From Sphingomonas abaci (GTDB lineage: Bacteria > Pseudomonadota > Alphaproteobacteria > Sphingomonadales > Sphingomonadaceae), in the NCBI RefSeq assembly GCF_014199625.1, contig NZ_JACHNY010000003.1:248001-312000 (forward strand): a stretch of DNA of 64,000 nt, in the 5' to 3' direction. The notes beneath the pieces were generated by a model. The model saw only the letters and a program-made list of their open reading frames with translations. It did not search any database and was not told where the DNA came from. Position numbers and translations under genes: made by a program. Of this stretch, positions 40,917 to 49,569 are shown piece by piece (the first letter of the stretch is position 1; the number at the start of each line of letters is the position of its first letter).

Positions 40917-41291
40917 TCAGGCCGCGATCTCCGCGCTCGGGCTGCCGACCAGCCAGGCCAGCGCGCCCTCCGCCGTGTCAAAGACGACGACGTAGGGCCG
41001 CGGCAACATCCGGCGAATCTGCAACCGGGTGATCGTGCTGGTGGTGACCACCGCGATCCGGCCGGCGCGTGGGACGTCGCTCAGCCCGGCCAGGATCAGC
41101 TCGACCGAGGCGGGCGGCGGGACATGGACCTGGGACAGGTCCAGTCGAAATCGATAGCCGGCCCGGAACCCCGATCGTCGGAAGCGCGCCTGTCCCTCCT
41201 CGACATAGGCGCGCGCCATCGTCTCGGTCATCAGTCCGGTCCAGGCGATATCGAGCAGGTTCAACTCCGGGCGGAAGACGATGCTGTACAT
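40917..41291 (-). CDS. STAS/SpoIIAA-like small protein, paralogue 2
   Basis: 124 aa, MYSIVFRPELNLLDIAWTGL...PYVVVFDTAEGALAWLVG. Over half of positions match paralogue 1 by eye, indicating a tandem duplication. No Shine-Dalgarno is evident; 35 nt separate it from the hisF stop, and a TATAGT hexamer 9 nt before the ATG could be part of an internal promoter giving a nearly leaderless mRNA, though no good -35 is placed. Both copies retain the same hydrophobic and charged pattern, so both are probably functional. Confidence 0.72.
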   Translation of the reverse strand: MYSIVFRPELNLLDIAWTGLMTETMARAYVEEGQARFRRSGFRAGYRFRLDLSQVHVPPPASVELILAGLSDVPRAGRIAVVTTSTITRLQIRRMLPRPYVVVFDTAEGALAWLVGSPSAEIAA

Positions 41292-41326
41292 GGCAGACAG
41301 ACTATAATCGCGGACTTGCCAAATAG

Positions 41327-42097
41327 CTAATCTAGGATGGGTTTTCGCACCGGCACGCCGGCGGCGGCCAGGGCCGCGTGCGCGTCGGCGACGCTCGCCT
41401 CGCCGAAATGGAAGATGGAGGCGGCCAGCACGGCCGAGGCGTGGCCGGTGACGATGCCGTCGACCAGGTCGGACAGGCCGCCGACCCCGCCCGAGGCGAC
41501 GACCGGCACGCCGGTGCGGTCGGCGACGGTGCGGATCAGCTCGAGATCGTAGCCGGATCGGGTGCCGTCGCGGTCCATCGACGTGACCAGCAGCTCGCCC
41601 GCGCCCAAATCGGCAAGACGCAGGGCATGATCGATCGCATCGATCCCGGTCGCGCGGCGGCCGCCATGGGTGAAGACCTCCCAGCCGCGCTCCGTCCGGC
41701 GCGCATCGACGCTGGCGACGCAGCACTGGCTGCCGAACCGCTCGGCGATTTCGGCGACCACCTGTGGCCGGGCGACGGCGGCGCTGTTGACCGCAACCTT
41801 GTCCGCGCCCGCCAGCAGCAGCGCGCGCGCGTCATCGGCGGTGCGGACGCCGCCGCCGACGGTCAGCGGCATGAAGCAGACCGCCGCCGTGCGCCGCACC
41901 ACGTCCAGGATGGTGCCCCGATCCTCATGGCTGGCGGTGATGTCGAGGAAGCAGAGTTCGTCCGCCCCTGCCGCGTCATAGGCGCGCGCCTGCTCCACCG
42001 GATCGCCGGCATCGCGCAGCTCGACGAAGTTCACGCCCTTGACGACGCGGCCGGCGGCGACGTCGAGGCAGGGGATGACGCGCGCGCGGACGGTCAT
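41327..42097 (-). CDS. hisF: Imidazole glycerol phosphate synthase, cyclase subunit
   Basis: 256 aa. With HisH it converts PRFAR and glutamine-derived ammonia to IGP and AICAR. The (beta/alpha)8 barrel has catalytic Asp11 in [15 protein letters not shown] and the second Asp in [30 protein letters not shown] is the phosphate-binding segment. Its start overlaps the hisA stop by 4 nt. Confidence 0.97.
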   Translation of the reverse strand: MTVRARVIPCLDVAAGRVVKGVNFVELRDAGDPVEQARAYDAAGADELCFLDITASHEDRGTILDVVRRTAAVCFMPLTVGGGVRTADDARALLLAGADKVAVNSAAVARPQVVAEIAERFGSQCCVASVDARRTERGWEVFTHGGRRATGIDAIDHALRLADLGAGELLVTSMDRDGTRSGYDLELIRTVADRTGVPVVASGGVGGLSDLVDGIVTGHASAVLAASIFHFGEASVADAHAALAAAGVPVRKPILD

Positions 42098-42828
42098 GCG
42101 GCGGCCGCGACGCTGAGCGCGGCGGCGAGGTCGAGGCGCCCATCATAGAGCGCGCGGCCGGTGATCACGCCCTCGATCCCGTCGCGGGCATGGAGCGCCA
42201 GGACATGGATGTCGGCGATGCCGGCGACGCCGCCGCTGGCGATGACGGGGATGGAGACGGCGCGGGCGAGGTCGACCGTCGCCTCGACATTGCAGCCCTT
42301 CAGCAGGCCGTCGCGACCGACATCGGTGAACAGCAGCGCGGCGACGCCGGCATCCTCGAACCGGCGGGCAAGGTCAGTGGCGCTCACCGTCGAGACATCG
42401 GCCCAGCCCTTGGTGGCGACCAACCCGTCGCGCGCGTCGACCGCCACGACGATGCCGCCCGGAAAGTCACCCGCGACGCCGCGCACGAAGTCGGGGTCGT
42501 CCAGCGCGGCGGTGCCGATGACGACGCGGGCGACGCCCAGGTCGAACCAGCGCTCGACGCTCTGACGGGTGCGGATGCCGCCGCCGAGCTGGACATGGCC
42601 GGGGAAGCGCTCGACGATCGCGCGCACCGCCTCGCCGTTCACCGACTGGCCGGCAAAGGCGCCGTCCAGGTCGACGACGTGAAGATGCTGCGCGCCGGCC
42701 TGGGCGAACAGCGTCGCCTGCGCGGCGGGATCGTCGCCATAGATGGTGGCGCGGTCCATGTCGCCCTCGGCAAGGCGGACGACCTGGCCATTCTTCAGGT
42801 CGATGGCGGGGAAGACGATCAGGCTCAA
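42094..42828 (-). CDS. hisA: Phosphoribosylformimino-5-aminoimidazole carboxamide ribotide isomerase
   Basis: 244 aa. A barrel enzyme catalysing the Amadori rearrangement of ProFAR to PRFAR. Catalytic Asp in [15 protein letters not shown] and Asp in [14 protein letters not shown]; half-barrel repeat [15 protein letters not shown] is present. It lies between hisH and hisF, 32 nt after hisH and overlapping hisF by 4 nt. Confidence 0.97.
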   Translation of the reverse strand: MSLIVFPAIDLKNGQVVRLAEGDMDRATIYGDDPAAQATLFAQAGAQHLHVVDLDGAFAGQSVNGEAVRAIVERFPGHVQLGGGIRTRQSVERWFDLGVARVVIGTAALDDPDFVRGVAGDFPGGIVVAVDARDGLVATKGWADVSTVSATDLARRFEDAGVAALLFTDVGRDGLLKGCNVEATVDLARAVSIPVIASGGVAGIADIHVLALHARDGIEGVITGRALYDGRLDLAAALSVAAAA

Positions 42829-42860
42829 AGGGGATACTCCTGCCCGGGAAGGCGTGATGG

Positions 42861-43466
42861 TCAGGGCCGCCAGTCAAGGAAGCGGCGAAGGAAGGCGAGG
42901 CCGTAGTGCTGGCTCTTCTCGGGATGGAACTGCACGCCCAATATGGTGTCGCGGCCGATCGCGGCGGTGACCGGGCCGTCATGGTCGGTGGTGGCGATCA
43001 CATCCGCGCCGTCGAAGGCATAGCTGTGCAGGAAATAGGCCTCGCCCGGCCGGACCAGCGCATGCTCGGCGACCGGCATCACGTCGTTCCAGCCCATATG
43101 CGGCACCTTGGCGGCGCTGTCGCTCGGCTCCAGCCGGCGGACGGTGCCGGCGATCCAGCCCAGGCCGCGATGCGTGCCCAGCTCCTCGCCCGTGTCCGCC
43201 AGCAACTGCATGCCCACGCACACGCCCAGGAAAGGCGCGGCCTCGCGCCGCACGCGCTGCTCCATCGCCTCGATCATGCCGTCGACGCCGCGCAGCGCCG
43301 CCGCGCAGGACCCGAACGCGCCGACGCCGGGCAGCACGATCCGATCGGCGCGCGCGACCACCTCCGGATCGGCGGTGACCGCCAGGTCGGTGCAGCCCGC
43401 CGCCTTCAGCGCATTGGCGACCGAGTGGAGGTTGCCCGCGCCGTAATCGATCAGCGCCAGCGTCAT
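42861..43466 (-). CDS. hisH: Imidazole glycerol phosphate synthase, glutaminase subunit
   Basis: 201 aa. Class I glutamine amidotransferase feeding ammonia to HisF. The nucleophile Cys lies in FLGVCVGMQLLAD near residue 80, with His and Glu in GVQFHPEKSQ near 183; IDYGAGNLHSV is the typical start. The ATG overlaps the YciI gene stop by 4 nt. Confidence 0.97.
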   Translation of the reverse strand: MTLALIDYGAGNLHSVANALKAAGCTDLAVTADPEVVARADRIVLPGVGAFGSCAAALRGVDGMIEAMEQRVRREAAPFLGVCVGMQLLADTGEELGTHRGLGWIAGTVRRLEPSDSAAKVPHMGWNDVMPVAEHALVRPGEAYFLHSYAFDGADVIATTDHDGPVTAAIGRDTILGVQFHPEKSQHYGLAFLRRFLDWRP

Positions 43467-43762
43467 GCGTCGAGCGCTTCGAGCCCCGGCGCCATCACCG
43501 ACGGGGCGACCTCGACGAAGCTGTACTCGGCCGCGCCATGGATGGCGAAGGGATCGGTGGCGGCCCAGGCCTTGACCTCGTCGCGGGTGCCGCGCGCGAT
43601 GATCATGCCGCCATGGACCGGCCCGCCGGCCGGCGGCACCTGCCGCCCCGCGACCAGCAGCCGGCCCGAGGCCGCGCCCTCGCTCAGCCAGTCGAGATGC
43701 GGGCTGCGCAGTTCGTCGATCCGCTCGATCGGCACGACATAGGTGAGGGTGATGACGATCAT
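43463..43762 (-). CDS. YciI-like (YCII domain) protein inside the his operon
   Basis: 99 aa ferredoxin-like fold. [20 protein letters not shown], then [22 protein letters not shown] and [17 protein letters not shown] are standard YCII features; His22 and Asp in DPF correspond to the proposed catalytic pair in YciI proteins. It overlaps hisB by 4 nt at its start and hisH by 4 nt at its end, so it is translated in step with both. That coupling suggests a role linked to histidine synthesis, but none is established for this family. Confidence 0.88.
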   Translation of the reverse strand: MIVITLTYVVPIERIDELRSPHLDWLSEGAASGRLLVAGRQVPPAGGPVHGGMIIARGTRDEVKAWAATDPFAIHGAAEYSFVEVAPSVMAPGLEALDA

Positions 43763-44367
43763 GACGCGTGCTCCTCTCCGCCTAGCGTGCCCTTGGTCGA
43801 GGGGATGGCGTCGGCCTTGCGCGGATCGATTTCGATCGCGGTGCGCAGCGCCCGCGCCAGCCCCTTGAACGCGGCCTCGGCGATATGGTGGTTGTTGCTG
43901 CCGTACAGCGTCTCGACGTGCAGCGTGATGCCGGCCGCCTGGGCGAAGCTGTGGAACCAGTGCTGGAACATCTCGGTGTCCATGCCGCCCAGCCGCGGCT
44001 GGGTGAAGCCGTCCTTCCAGACCAGCCAGGGACGGCCGGAGATGTCGAGCGCGACGCGGGTCAGCGTCTCGTCCATCGGCGACAGCGCGTCGCCGTAGCG
44101 GCGGATGCCGCGCTTGTCGCCCAGCGCCTTGGCCACCGCCATGCCGATCGCGATGCCGGTATCCTCGACCGTGTGATGCTCGTCGATGTGCAGGTCGCCC
44201 TCGGTGCGGACATGCAGGTCGATCAGCGAGTGGCGGGACAGCTGTTCGAGCATATGGTCGAAGAAGCCGACTCCGGTCTTCACGTCGTACACGCCGGTGC
44301 CGTCGAGATGGACGGTGACGGCGATCCGGGTCTCGCTGGTGTCGCGGGTGATCGTGGCGCTGCGCAT
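43759..44367 (-). CDS. hisB: Imidazoleglycerol-phosphate dehydratase
   Basis: 202 aa, monofunctional (no fused histidinol-phosphatase). Mn-binding His/Glu motifs are [28 protein letters not shown] and the matching second set [13 protein letters not shown] and [15 protein letters not shown]. The ATG at 44367 is chosen (AGGGA upstream); an open frame continues upstream but covers the divergent sspB. First gene of the cluster hisB-yciI-hisH-hisA-hisF-STAS-STAS-hisE-HIT. Confidence 0.96.
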   Translation of the reverse strand: MRSATITRDTSETRIAVTVHLDGTGVYDVKTGVGFFDHMLEQLSRHSLIDLHVRTEGDLHIDEHHTVEDTGIAIGMAVAKALGDKRGIRRYGDALSPMDETLTRVALDISGRPWLVWKDGFTQPRLGGMDTEMFQHWFHSFAQAAGITLHVETLYGSNNHHIAEAAFKGLARALRTAIEIDPRKADAIPSTKGTLGGEEHAS

Positions 44368-44442
44368 GAAACCGGTCCCTAACGCCAGCGACGCGCCATG
44401 CAAGCTTGACGCTCGGGGCAGGACAGGCCTAACCCCGAGGAC

Positions 44443-44928
44443 ATGAGCGATACTTTGCCCGACAGCCTGATCCCGTATGACGAGATCGTGCAGGAAGCCC
44501 TGCGGGCCGTGGTCGGCCGCGTGCTGGGATCGGTGGCCCAGTCCGGCGGCCTGCCGGGCGAGCATCATTTCTACATCACCTTCAAGACCCAGGCGCCGGG
44601 CGTCGACATCCCGAAACGCCTGATCGACCGGTTCCCGGACGAGATGACGATCGTGATGCAGAACCGCTTCTGGGACCTGACCGTCGACGACCAGCGTTTC
44701 TCGGTCGGGCTCAGCTTCAACCAGGTGCCGTCCAAGCTGGTCATCCCCTATTCGGCGATCACCGGCTTCCACGACCCGGCGGTCAATTTCGAGCTGCGCT
44801 TCCAGGCGACCGAGTCGCTGGAGGAAATGACCGACGCGCATGACGCGGCGGAGAATGACGGCCCGATCGCCACCCCGGTCGAGGACGGCTCCAACGTCGT
44901 CGCGGTGGATTTCAAGCGCAAGAAATGA
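44443..44928 (+). CDS. sspB: SspB-alpha, ClpXP substrate adaptor
   Basis: 161 aa. The alphaproteobacterial SspB type starts [19 protein letters not shown] and has [20 protein letters not shown] and [21 protein letters not shown]. It delivers ssrA-tagged and other proteins to the ClpXP protease. The C-terminus is acidic and flexible, ending [10 protein letters not shown], the part that tethers to ClpX. Divergent from hisB; overlaps the GNAT gene by 4 nt. Confidence 0.93.
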   Translation: MSDTLPDSLIPYDEIVQEALRAVVGRVLGSVAQSGGLPGEHHFYITFKTQAPGVDIPKRLIDRFPDEMTIVMQNRFWDLTVDDQRFSVGLSFNQVPSKLVIPYSAITGFHDPAVNFELRFQATESLEEMTDAHDAAENDGPIATPVEDGSNVVAVDFKRKK

Positions 44929-45341
44929 CGCCCGAGATCGTCGCGGCGCCCGGCAATGCCGAGCGGGAGGCGATCCTGGCGGCGCTGGTCGCCTATAATG
45001 ATTCGCGGGTCCCGCCCGGCGAGCGGCATCCGGTTGCGATCGTGCTGCGCGACGATGCCGGGGCGGTGATCGGCGGACTCTGGGGCGCTGCCGGCTATGG
45101 CTGGCTGTTCGTCCAATATCTGGTCGTGCCCCAGGCGGCGCGCGGGCAGGGCCAGGGGCGCGCGCTGATGCTGGCGGCCGAGGCCGAAGCGCGGCGTCTG
45201 GGCTGCACGGGCATGTGGCTCGATACGTTCAGTTTCCAGGCGCGGGGGTTCTACGAGAAGCTGGGATACGGCGTGTTCGGCGCGATCGCCGACTATCCGC
45301 CGGGCGAGGCGCGGTATTTCCTGTCCAAGCGGCTGGATTGA
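44925..45341 (+). CDS. GNAT-family N-acetyltransferase
   Basis: 138 aa. The acetyl-CoA-binding signature [22 protein letters not shown] is near residue 68, followed by [21 protein letters not shown] as in many small-molecule GNATs. The ATG overlaps the sspB stop (ATGA). Acceptor unknown. Confidence 0.88.
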   Translation: MTPEIVAAPGNAEREAILAALVAYNDSRVPPGERHPVAIVLRDDAGAVIGGLWGAAGYGWLFVQYLVVPQAARGQGQGRALMLAAEAEARRLGCTGMWLDTFSFQARGFYEKLGYGVFGAIADYPPGEARYFLSKRLD

Positions 45342-45361
45342 GGAGCGGTCTTCCAGCAACC

Positions 45362-45463
45362 GGTTCCCCGGCGAAGGCCGGGGCCAGTTGGGAAGGCTGT
45401 TGTAACGGAGCGCTGCGCTTCATCACCATCGTCTCCCAACTGGGCCCCGGTCTTCGCAGAAAT
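45362..45463. repeat. Dispersed imperfect inverted repeat, copy B
   Basis: The left arm (GGTTCCCCGGCGAAGGCCGG, continuing GGCCAGTTGGGAA) pairs imperfectly with a degraded right arm (CTCCCAACTGGGCCCCGGTC). It lies between the convergent GNAT and ATP12 genes and matches copy A and copy C. Confidence 0.65.
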
Positions 45464-45478
45464 ACAAGACGGGCGAAT

Positions 45479-46162
45479 TTAGCGATGCAGCGCCGCCAGG
45501 AACCGCACGGCCGCATCGAATTCCGCGCGGTGCGCCTGCGTCGTGCGGGTCGCGAGTTCGTCCTCGCCCCAGCGTTCCACCTGCCAGTCGTCGTCGATCC
45601 GCGCCGCATGCCAGACCGAGTCGGCGTCCATCGCGCCCTCTGCCAGCGCCAGCCCCAGCACCAGCGATCCGGTCACCGTCACCAGCGGCGTCAGGCCGGT
45701 GATCGTCCAGGCGTCGAGCGCTGCGACCGCCTCGTGCAGCCGGGCGAGAGTCGCAGGCGGTTGCGCGACATGGATGATGCCGGTCGCGACCGCGAAATGC
45801 ACGTCGTAGCGCCGCATCGCCCAGGTCAGCGGCGGATCCCAGGCGGCGGCCTGTCGCGCGACCAGTTCTGGCGGCGCATCGGCGCGGTAGCAGAGCAGGT
45901 CGCTCTCGCCGTAGCGGGCCAGCGACTCGGCATAGCGTTCGGGTGTCGGGGCGATCCGGTCGATCGCCGCATTGGCCAGACCGGTCAGCGGCATGGTGCG
46001 CGGATCGACCCGTTCGCCGACCGACCGCCATTCCCCCGCCACCGCCTCGGCCAGCGCGGCCGTCGGCAGGCGCAGCGCGAGCCGGCCGGGGGTGCGCACC
46101 GGCCGCCCGTCGAGCGACACCTCGCCGTCCGCAACCGATACCGCTTTCCAGAAACGCTTCAT
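45479..46162 (-). CDS. ATP12-family F1-ATPase assembly chaperone
   Basis: 227 aa. MKRFWKAVSVADGEVSLDGR is the family start; MPLTGLANAAIDR and ESDLLCYRADAPPEL (around residue 90) followed by WDPPLTWAMRRY are conserved. ATP12 helps assemble the F1 alpha subunit in mitochondria and is retained in alphaproteobacteria. Its start overlaps orf72 by 4 nt; last gene of an overlapping five-gene operon. Confidence 0.92.
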   Translation of the reverse strand: MKRFWKAVSVADGEVSLDGRPVRTPGRLALRLPTAALAEAVAGEWRSVGERVDPRTMPLTGLANAAIDRIAPTPERYAESLARYGESDLLCYRADAPPELVARQAAAWDPPLTWAMRRYDVHFAVATGIIHVAQPPATLARLHEAVAALDAWTITGLTPLVTVTGSLVLGLALAEGAMDADSVWHAARIDDDWQVERWGEDELATRTTQAHRAEFDAAVRFLAALHR

Positions 46163-46377
46163 GATCGGTCACTCCGCCAGCGATGTGCCAGTCCGGCCGG
46201 CACGATCGCGGTCACGACGATCGCCGACAAGGTAAGCGCGATGCCGATGACCTTGCTCAGGATGTCCGGCGCGCGGGCGACCAGCATCACGCCCAGGATC
46301 GCCCCCGCCACGCCGGCGATCCGCACCGCCTGGAGCAGCAGCCAGCGTCGTCGCGCCACCGATACCGGCACGCTCAT
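46159..46377 (-). CDS. 72-aa two-helix membrane protein
   Basis: Basic N-terminus (MSVPVSVARRRWLLLQ), two hydrophobic helices (VRIAGVAGAILGVMLVA and VIGIALTLSAIVVTAIVPAG), and a basic end (HRWRSDRS). Unrecognised. It overlaps the HAD gene upstream and the ATP12 gene downstream by 4 nt each, which makes translation very likely. Confidence 0.8.
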   Translation of the reverse strand: MSVPVSVARRRWLLLQAVRIAGVAGAILGVMLVARAPDILSKVIGIALTLSAIVVTAIVPAGLAHRWRSDRS

Positions 46378-47027
46378 GCCAGCAGCGCCGGCAGGTCCGA
46401 CGCATGGTCGGCGATCACCTCGGCCCGCGCCGCCGCCAGTTCGGCCGGGCTGTGATAGCCCCAGGCTACGCCGATCGCGCGGACGCTCGCCGCGCGCGCC
46501 ATCGTCATGTCGAAGCTGGTGTCGCCGATCATCACCGTCTCCGCCGGCGTCGCGCCCGCCTCCGCCATCGCGGCGTGGAGCATCGAGGGATCGGGCTTGG
46601 ACGGATGGCGGTCGGCGGTCTGGAGCGTCACGAACCGGTCGGTCAGACCGTGATGCGCGAGCAGCAGGGACAATCCCCGATCGGACTTGCCGGTGGCGAC
46701 GCCAAGCCGCCAGCCATGGTCGCGCAGATGGTCGAGCGTCTCCAGGATCCCCTCGAACAGAGGTTCGGGGTCTAGCGCGTTCTCGCTGCGCAACTGGTGG
46801 AACATCGCCTTGTAGGTGGCGGCCAGTTCGCGGTGCAGCGCATCCGGAGCATCGGGCAGTAGGACCTGCATCGATTCGACCAGGCTGAGCCCGACGACCC
46901 GGCGGATCGCGGCGATGGGCGGCGGTGCCTGGTCGCAGGCCTGGAAGGCCCGGGTCATCGCCCGGCCGATATTGGCCTGGCTGTCGACCAGGGTGCCGTC
47001 GCAGTCGAACACGGCGAGACGCGGCAT
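46374..47027 (-). CDS. HAD-superfamily hydrolase (phosphoglycolate phosphatase-like)
   Basis: 217 aa. HAD motifs: I FDCDGTLVDSQ (residues 6-16), II VATGKSDRGL, III with Lys in HPSKPDPSM, IV MIGDTSFDMTMA. The helical cap lies between motifs I and II (C1 type), as in Gph and beta-phosphoglucomutase. Substrate uncertain. It begins 7 nt after the rlu stop and overlaps orf72 by 4 nt. Confidence 0.9.
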   Translation of the reverse strand: MPRLAVFDCDGTLVDSQANIGRAMTRAFQACDQAPPPIAAIRRVVGLSLVESMQVLLPDAPDALHRELAATYKAMFHQLRSENALDPEPLFEGILETLDHLRDHGWRLGVATGKSDRGLSLLLAHHGLTDRFVTLQTADRHPSKPDPSMLHAAMAEAGATPAETVMIGDTSFDMTMARAASVRAIGVAWGYHSPAELAAARAEVIADHASDLPALLA

Positions 47028-47034
47028 CGGCGGT

Positions 47035-48132
47035 TCAGTCGCGCGCGCCGCGACCGCGCCGCTCGCCGCGCCGTTCCTTGCGGACCGACTTGGCATGGGC
47101 CTTGGCGCGCTGCTTCAGCACCGACCTGGGCGGCGGCCCCTTGTCCTCCTCCAGCTCAAGCCGGTCGCCGACCTCTTCCTCGAAGCCCAGGCTCGCCATG
47201 CTCTCGGCGAAATGGGTCGGCAGCGATGCGGTCTCGTCGATCCGCACGCCGTCCGGATGGTCGACGCGCAGGCGGCGGGCGTGGAGGTGCATCTTGCGCG
47301 AGATGCCACCGGTCAGGAAGGCGGCGGGGCCGCCATATTTGCCGTCGCCGACGATCGGATGGCCGATCGCCGCCATATGGACGCGCAGCTGATGGGTGCG
47401 GCCGGTAAAGGGTTGCAGTTCCACCCAGGCGCAGCGATTGCCGGCGCGCTCGATCACGCGGTAGCGGGTGCGCGCGGGGGAACCATTTTCCTCGTCCACC
47501 TGCATCTTCTCGCCGCCGGTGCCCGGCTGCTTGCCGATCGGCAGGTCGATGATGCCATCGTCGATCGACGGCACGTCGACCACCAGTGCCCAATAGACCT
47601 TGCGCGCGGTGCGCGAGGAAAACGCCTTGGCGAAGAAGGCGGCGGCGCGGCTGGTGCGCGCGACCAGCAGCGCGCCGCTGGTGTCCTTGTCGAGCCGGTG
47701 GACCAGCTTGGGCCGGCCCTCTTCGTCATCGACCAGCCCGTCGAGAAGATGGTCGACATGCTCGGTCGTCTTGGTGCCGCCCTGCGTGGCGAGGCCGGGC
47801 GGCTTGTTGAGGACGAAGGCCTGCGGATCGCGGTGGATCACCATCTCGCGGATGAAGGCGCGCTGATCGTCGGACAGGGGGGCACGCGGGCGCGGCGTGC
47901 GGGCGGCCTTGTCGGCGGGCGCGACCGGCTCCTCCGGCGGCACGCGGAGCTGCTGGCCGGCGGCGATGCGGTCACCGGGCGTGGCGCGCGCGCCGTCGAT
48001 GCGGAGCTGGCCGGTGCGCGCCCATTTGGCGACCGTGGTGAAGCTGGTCTCGGGCAGGTGCCGCTTGAACCAGCGATCGAGGCGGATGCCGTCGTCATCA
48101 TAGCCGACGGTGAACTGACGTACCTCGCTCAT
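47035..48132 (-). CDS. RluC/RluD-family ribosomal pseudouridine synthase
   Basis: 365 aa. An N-terminal S4 RNA-binding domain (GIRLDRWFKRHLPETSF, QLRIDGARATPGDRI) precedes the catalytic domain with HRLDKDTSGALLVARTS, whose Asp is the nucleophile, and GRTHQLRVHMAAIGHPIVGD. The C-terminal tail is unusually basic (KQRAKAHAKSVRKERRGERR), likely RNA-binding. RluC is the most likely identity, not proven. The ATG overlaps the crcB stop by 4 nt. Confidence 0.93.
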   Translation of the reverse strand: MSEVRQFTVGYDDDGIRLDRWFKRHLPETSFTTVAKWARTGQLRIDGARATPGDRIAAGQQLRVPPEEPVAPADKAARTPRPRAPLSDDQRAFIREMVIHRDPQAFVLNKPPGLATQGGTKTTEHVDHLLDGLVDDEEGRPKLVHRLDKDTSGALLVARTSRAAAFFAKAFSSRTARKVYWALVVDVPSIDDGIIDLPIGKQPGTGGEKMQVDEENGSPARTRYRVIERAGNRCAWVELQPFTGRTHQLRVHMAAIGHPIVGDGKYGGPAAFLTGGISRKMHLHARRLRVDHPDGVRIDETASLPTHFAESMASLGFEEEVGDRLELEEDKGPPPRSVLKQRAKAHAKSVRKERRGERRGRGARD

Positions 48133-48503
48133 GCGAAGCTCCTGGTGACAAGCAGCCCGGCGAAGAGGGCGAGGATCGCGCCGATGACCGACAGCAGGAC
48201 ATAGCCCAAAGCCGTCAGCATCTGACCGCGTTCCGCCAGCGTCACGACGTCGAGCGAGAAGGAAGAGAAGGTGGTGTAGCCGCCGAGCACGCCGACGCCG
48301 AGCAGCAGCCGCCACGGCTCGTTGCCGCCCATGCGGGCGAGCAGTCCGGCGAGCACGCCCATGGCGAAGCCGCCGACCAGATTGACCGTCAGCGTACCAT
48401 AAGGGAAATCGGGGCCCAGACGCGCCAGCATCCAACGCCCGGTCCAATACCGCGCGCCAGAGCCGATCGCGCCGCCGAGCATGACGAGGACGAGGGGAGG
48501 CAT
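48129..48503 (-). CDS. crcB: Fluoride exporter CrcB/Fluc
   Basis: 124 aa, four helices. GGAIGSGARYW near the start, TLTVNLVGGFAMGVLAG and the phenylalanine-rich GGYTTFSSFSLD (fluoride-lining Phe) identify it. It exports fluoride as a dual-topology dimer. GGGAG precedes ATG 48503. No fluoride riboswitch was recognised in its short leader. First gene of the crcB-rlu-HAD-orf72-atp12 operon. Confidence 0.95.
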   Translation of the reverse strand: MPPLVLVMLGGAIGSGARYWTGRWMLARLGPDFPYGTLTVNLVGGFAMGVLAGLLARMGGNEPWRLLLGVGVLGGYTTFSSFSLDVVTLAERGQMLTALGYVLLSVIGAILALFAGLLVTRSFA

Positions 48504-48586
48504 TCTCCGCTCCCTAGACCAGCGCGCGACGCCCGGCAAATCATGCGTTCTTGTCCTGCACGAAGGGAGCGGCCATCTTCACGGCC

Positions 48587-48808
48587 ATGCTCAATCTCGT
48601 CTCGATCCTCATCGGCCTGGTCACGCTGGCCTCCGGCATCGTCGCCTTCTTCCCCTTTCTGGGCTGGATGAACTGGCTGGTCATCCCGATCGGCATCGTC
48701 GGCGCGGCGGTCGGCGCGTTGTCGTCGAGCAATGGCGGGCGCAACCTCAACATCGTCCTCATCATCATCTTCGCGCTGCGACTGATGCTGGGCGGCGGCA
48801 TCTTCTGA
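48587..48808 (+). CDS. 73-aa small membrane protein
   Basis: MLNLVSILIGLVTLASGIVA, then FFPFLGWMNWLVIPIGIVGA, a short loop with SSSNGGRNLN, and a third hydrophobic segment (IVLIIIFALRLMLGGGIF): three helices. ATG 48587 is taken as start; a GGGAG sits 17 nt upstream, too far to be ideal, and an in-frame TTG at 48551 exists. Similar short proteins are common in sphingomonads; function unknown. Confidence 0.65.
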   Translation: MLNLVSILIGLVTLASGIVAFFPFLGWMNWLVIPIGIVGAAVGALSSSNGGRNLNIVLIIIFALRLMLGGGIF

Positions 48809-48819
48809 CGACACACGAA

Positions 48820-48845
48820 AGGCCCGACGCGTAAGCGCCGGGCCT
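48820..48845. terminator. Hairpin between convergent small genes
   Basis: AGGCCCG (48820-48826) pairs with CGGGCCT (48839-48845), with three further inner pairs. It lies between the convergent 73-aa and glycine-zipper genes. No U-tract. Confidence 0.45.
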
Positions 48846-48868
48846 CCCCGTGACCAACCGTCTAGCTC

Positions 48869-49171
48869 TTAGCGGCAGACGACCTGCCCGCGATCGACCG
48901 AGCGGCCAAGCAACGCGCCGCCGCCCGCGCCGATCAACGTGCCAAGCAGGCTCGACCGGCCGTTGCTGATGATATTGCCCAGGGCGCCGCCCGCCAGGCC
49001 GCCGACCACCAGGCCGGTGGTGCCGTCCGGCTTGCGGCAGCGGACCCGGCCACGATCGTCGCGCCATTCACGATACTTGTAGCGACGCTGGGCGTCGGCA
49101 TTCTCGGTGGTGGCGATCAGGGTCGGGGTCACCATCGCGGCACAACCCAAAACCAGCATCAGCTTACGCAT
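48869..49171 (-). CDS. Exported glycine-zipper protein
   Basis: 100 aa. Signal peptide (MRKLMLVLGCAAMVTPTLIA) then a basic segment (RRYKYREWRDDRGRVRCRKP), and a glycine-zipper region TTGLVVGGLAGGALGNIISN plus GTLIGAGGGALLGRSVDRG, as in 17-kDa surface antigen/SlyB-type envelope proteins. An internal Cys near residue 10 of the signal region does not fit a lipobox well. Two Cys in the mature part could pair. Envelope location likely; role unknown. Confidence 0.82.
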   Translation of the reverse strand: MRKLMLVLGCAAMVTPTLIATTENADAQRRYKYREWRDDRGRVRCRKPDGTTGLVVGGLAGGALGNIISNGRSSLLGTLIGAGGGALLGRSVDRGQVVCR

Positions 49172-49312
49172 CGTCTACTCCCATTTCATAGTCACGGTAG
49201 CGAAACGTAGGCCTTTAATGGCGGTTGCATGAACCCTAAACAACGTCGCGTTCATCTTCGGATCGGTTCCCATTGCGGGACAAAAAGACGATGAACGGAG
49301 CGTCCCCCGCGA

Positions 49313-49555
49313 TCAGAGATCGACGCCGGCGGCGATCGCCTCCAGCTTGCGGATGCGCTCCTTCAGGTCGGCCATCTCGATCCGGGCGCCGGCATGAGGC
49401 ATGGCGATGGATGCGCCCTCGTCGCCACGGGCGATCATCTGGCTGTGCTGGAGCTGGAGCCAGCCGCGCCAGCCGGACAGGCCGGCGGCGGCGAGGATGC
49501 CGACCCCGGCCAGGCCGGAGAGGGACAGGGTCAGGGTCGTGAACGGGTCGGTCAT
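49313..49555 (-). CDS. PspB-like small membrane/coiled-coil protein D
   Basis: 80 aa. One membrane helix (LTLSLSGLAGVGILAAAGLS) near residues 8-27, a linker, and a C-terminal coiled coil ADLKERIRKLEAIAAGVDL. This matches the PspB tail pattern (RLEDRLNTVERIVA) and those of the three genes upstream. A strong AAAGGAGG site precedes ATG 49555. Last gene of the psp operon. No named family recognised beyond PspB-like architecture. Confidence 0.72.
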   Translation of the reverse strand: MTDPFTTLTLSLSGLAGVGILAAAGLSGWRGWLQLQHSQMIARGDEGASIAMPHAGARIEMADLKERIRKLEAIAAGVDL

Positions 49556-49569
49556 GATGTCGCCTCCTT

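Noticed and set aside
44406-44434. TTGACG-N17-CTAACC as an sspB promoter
   Set aside because: It would put the start of transcription at the ATG, making the Shine-Dalgarno-like GAGGA useless; too uncertain to list.
48504-48586. Possible fluoride riboswitch before crcB
   Set aside because: The leader is short and lacks the conserved riboswitch core and pseudoknot bases.
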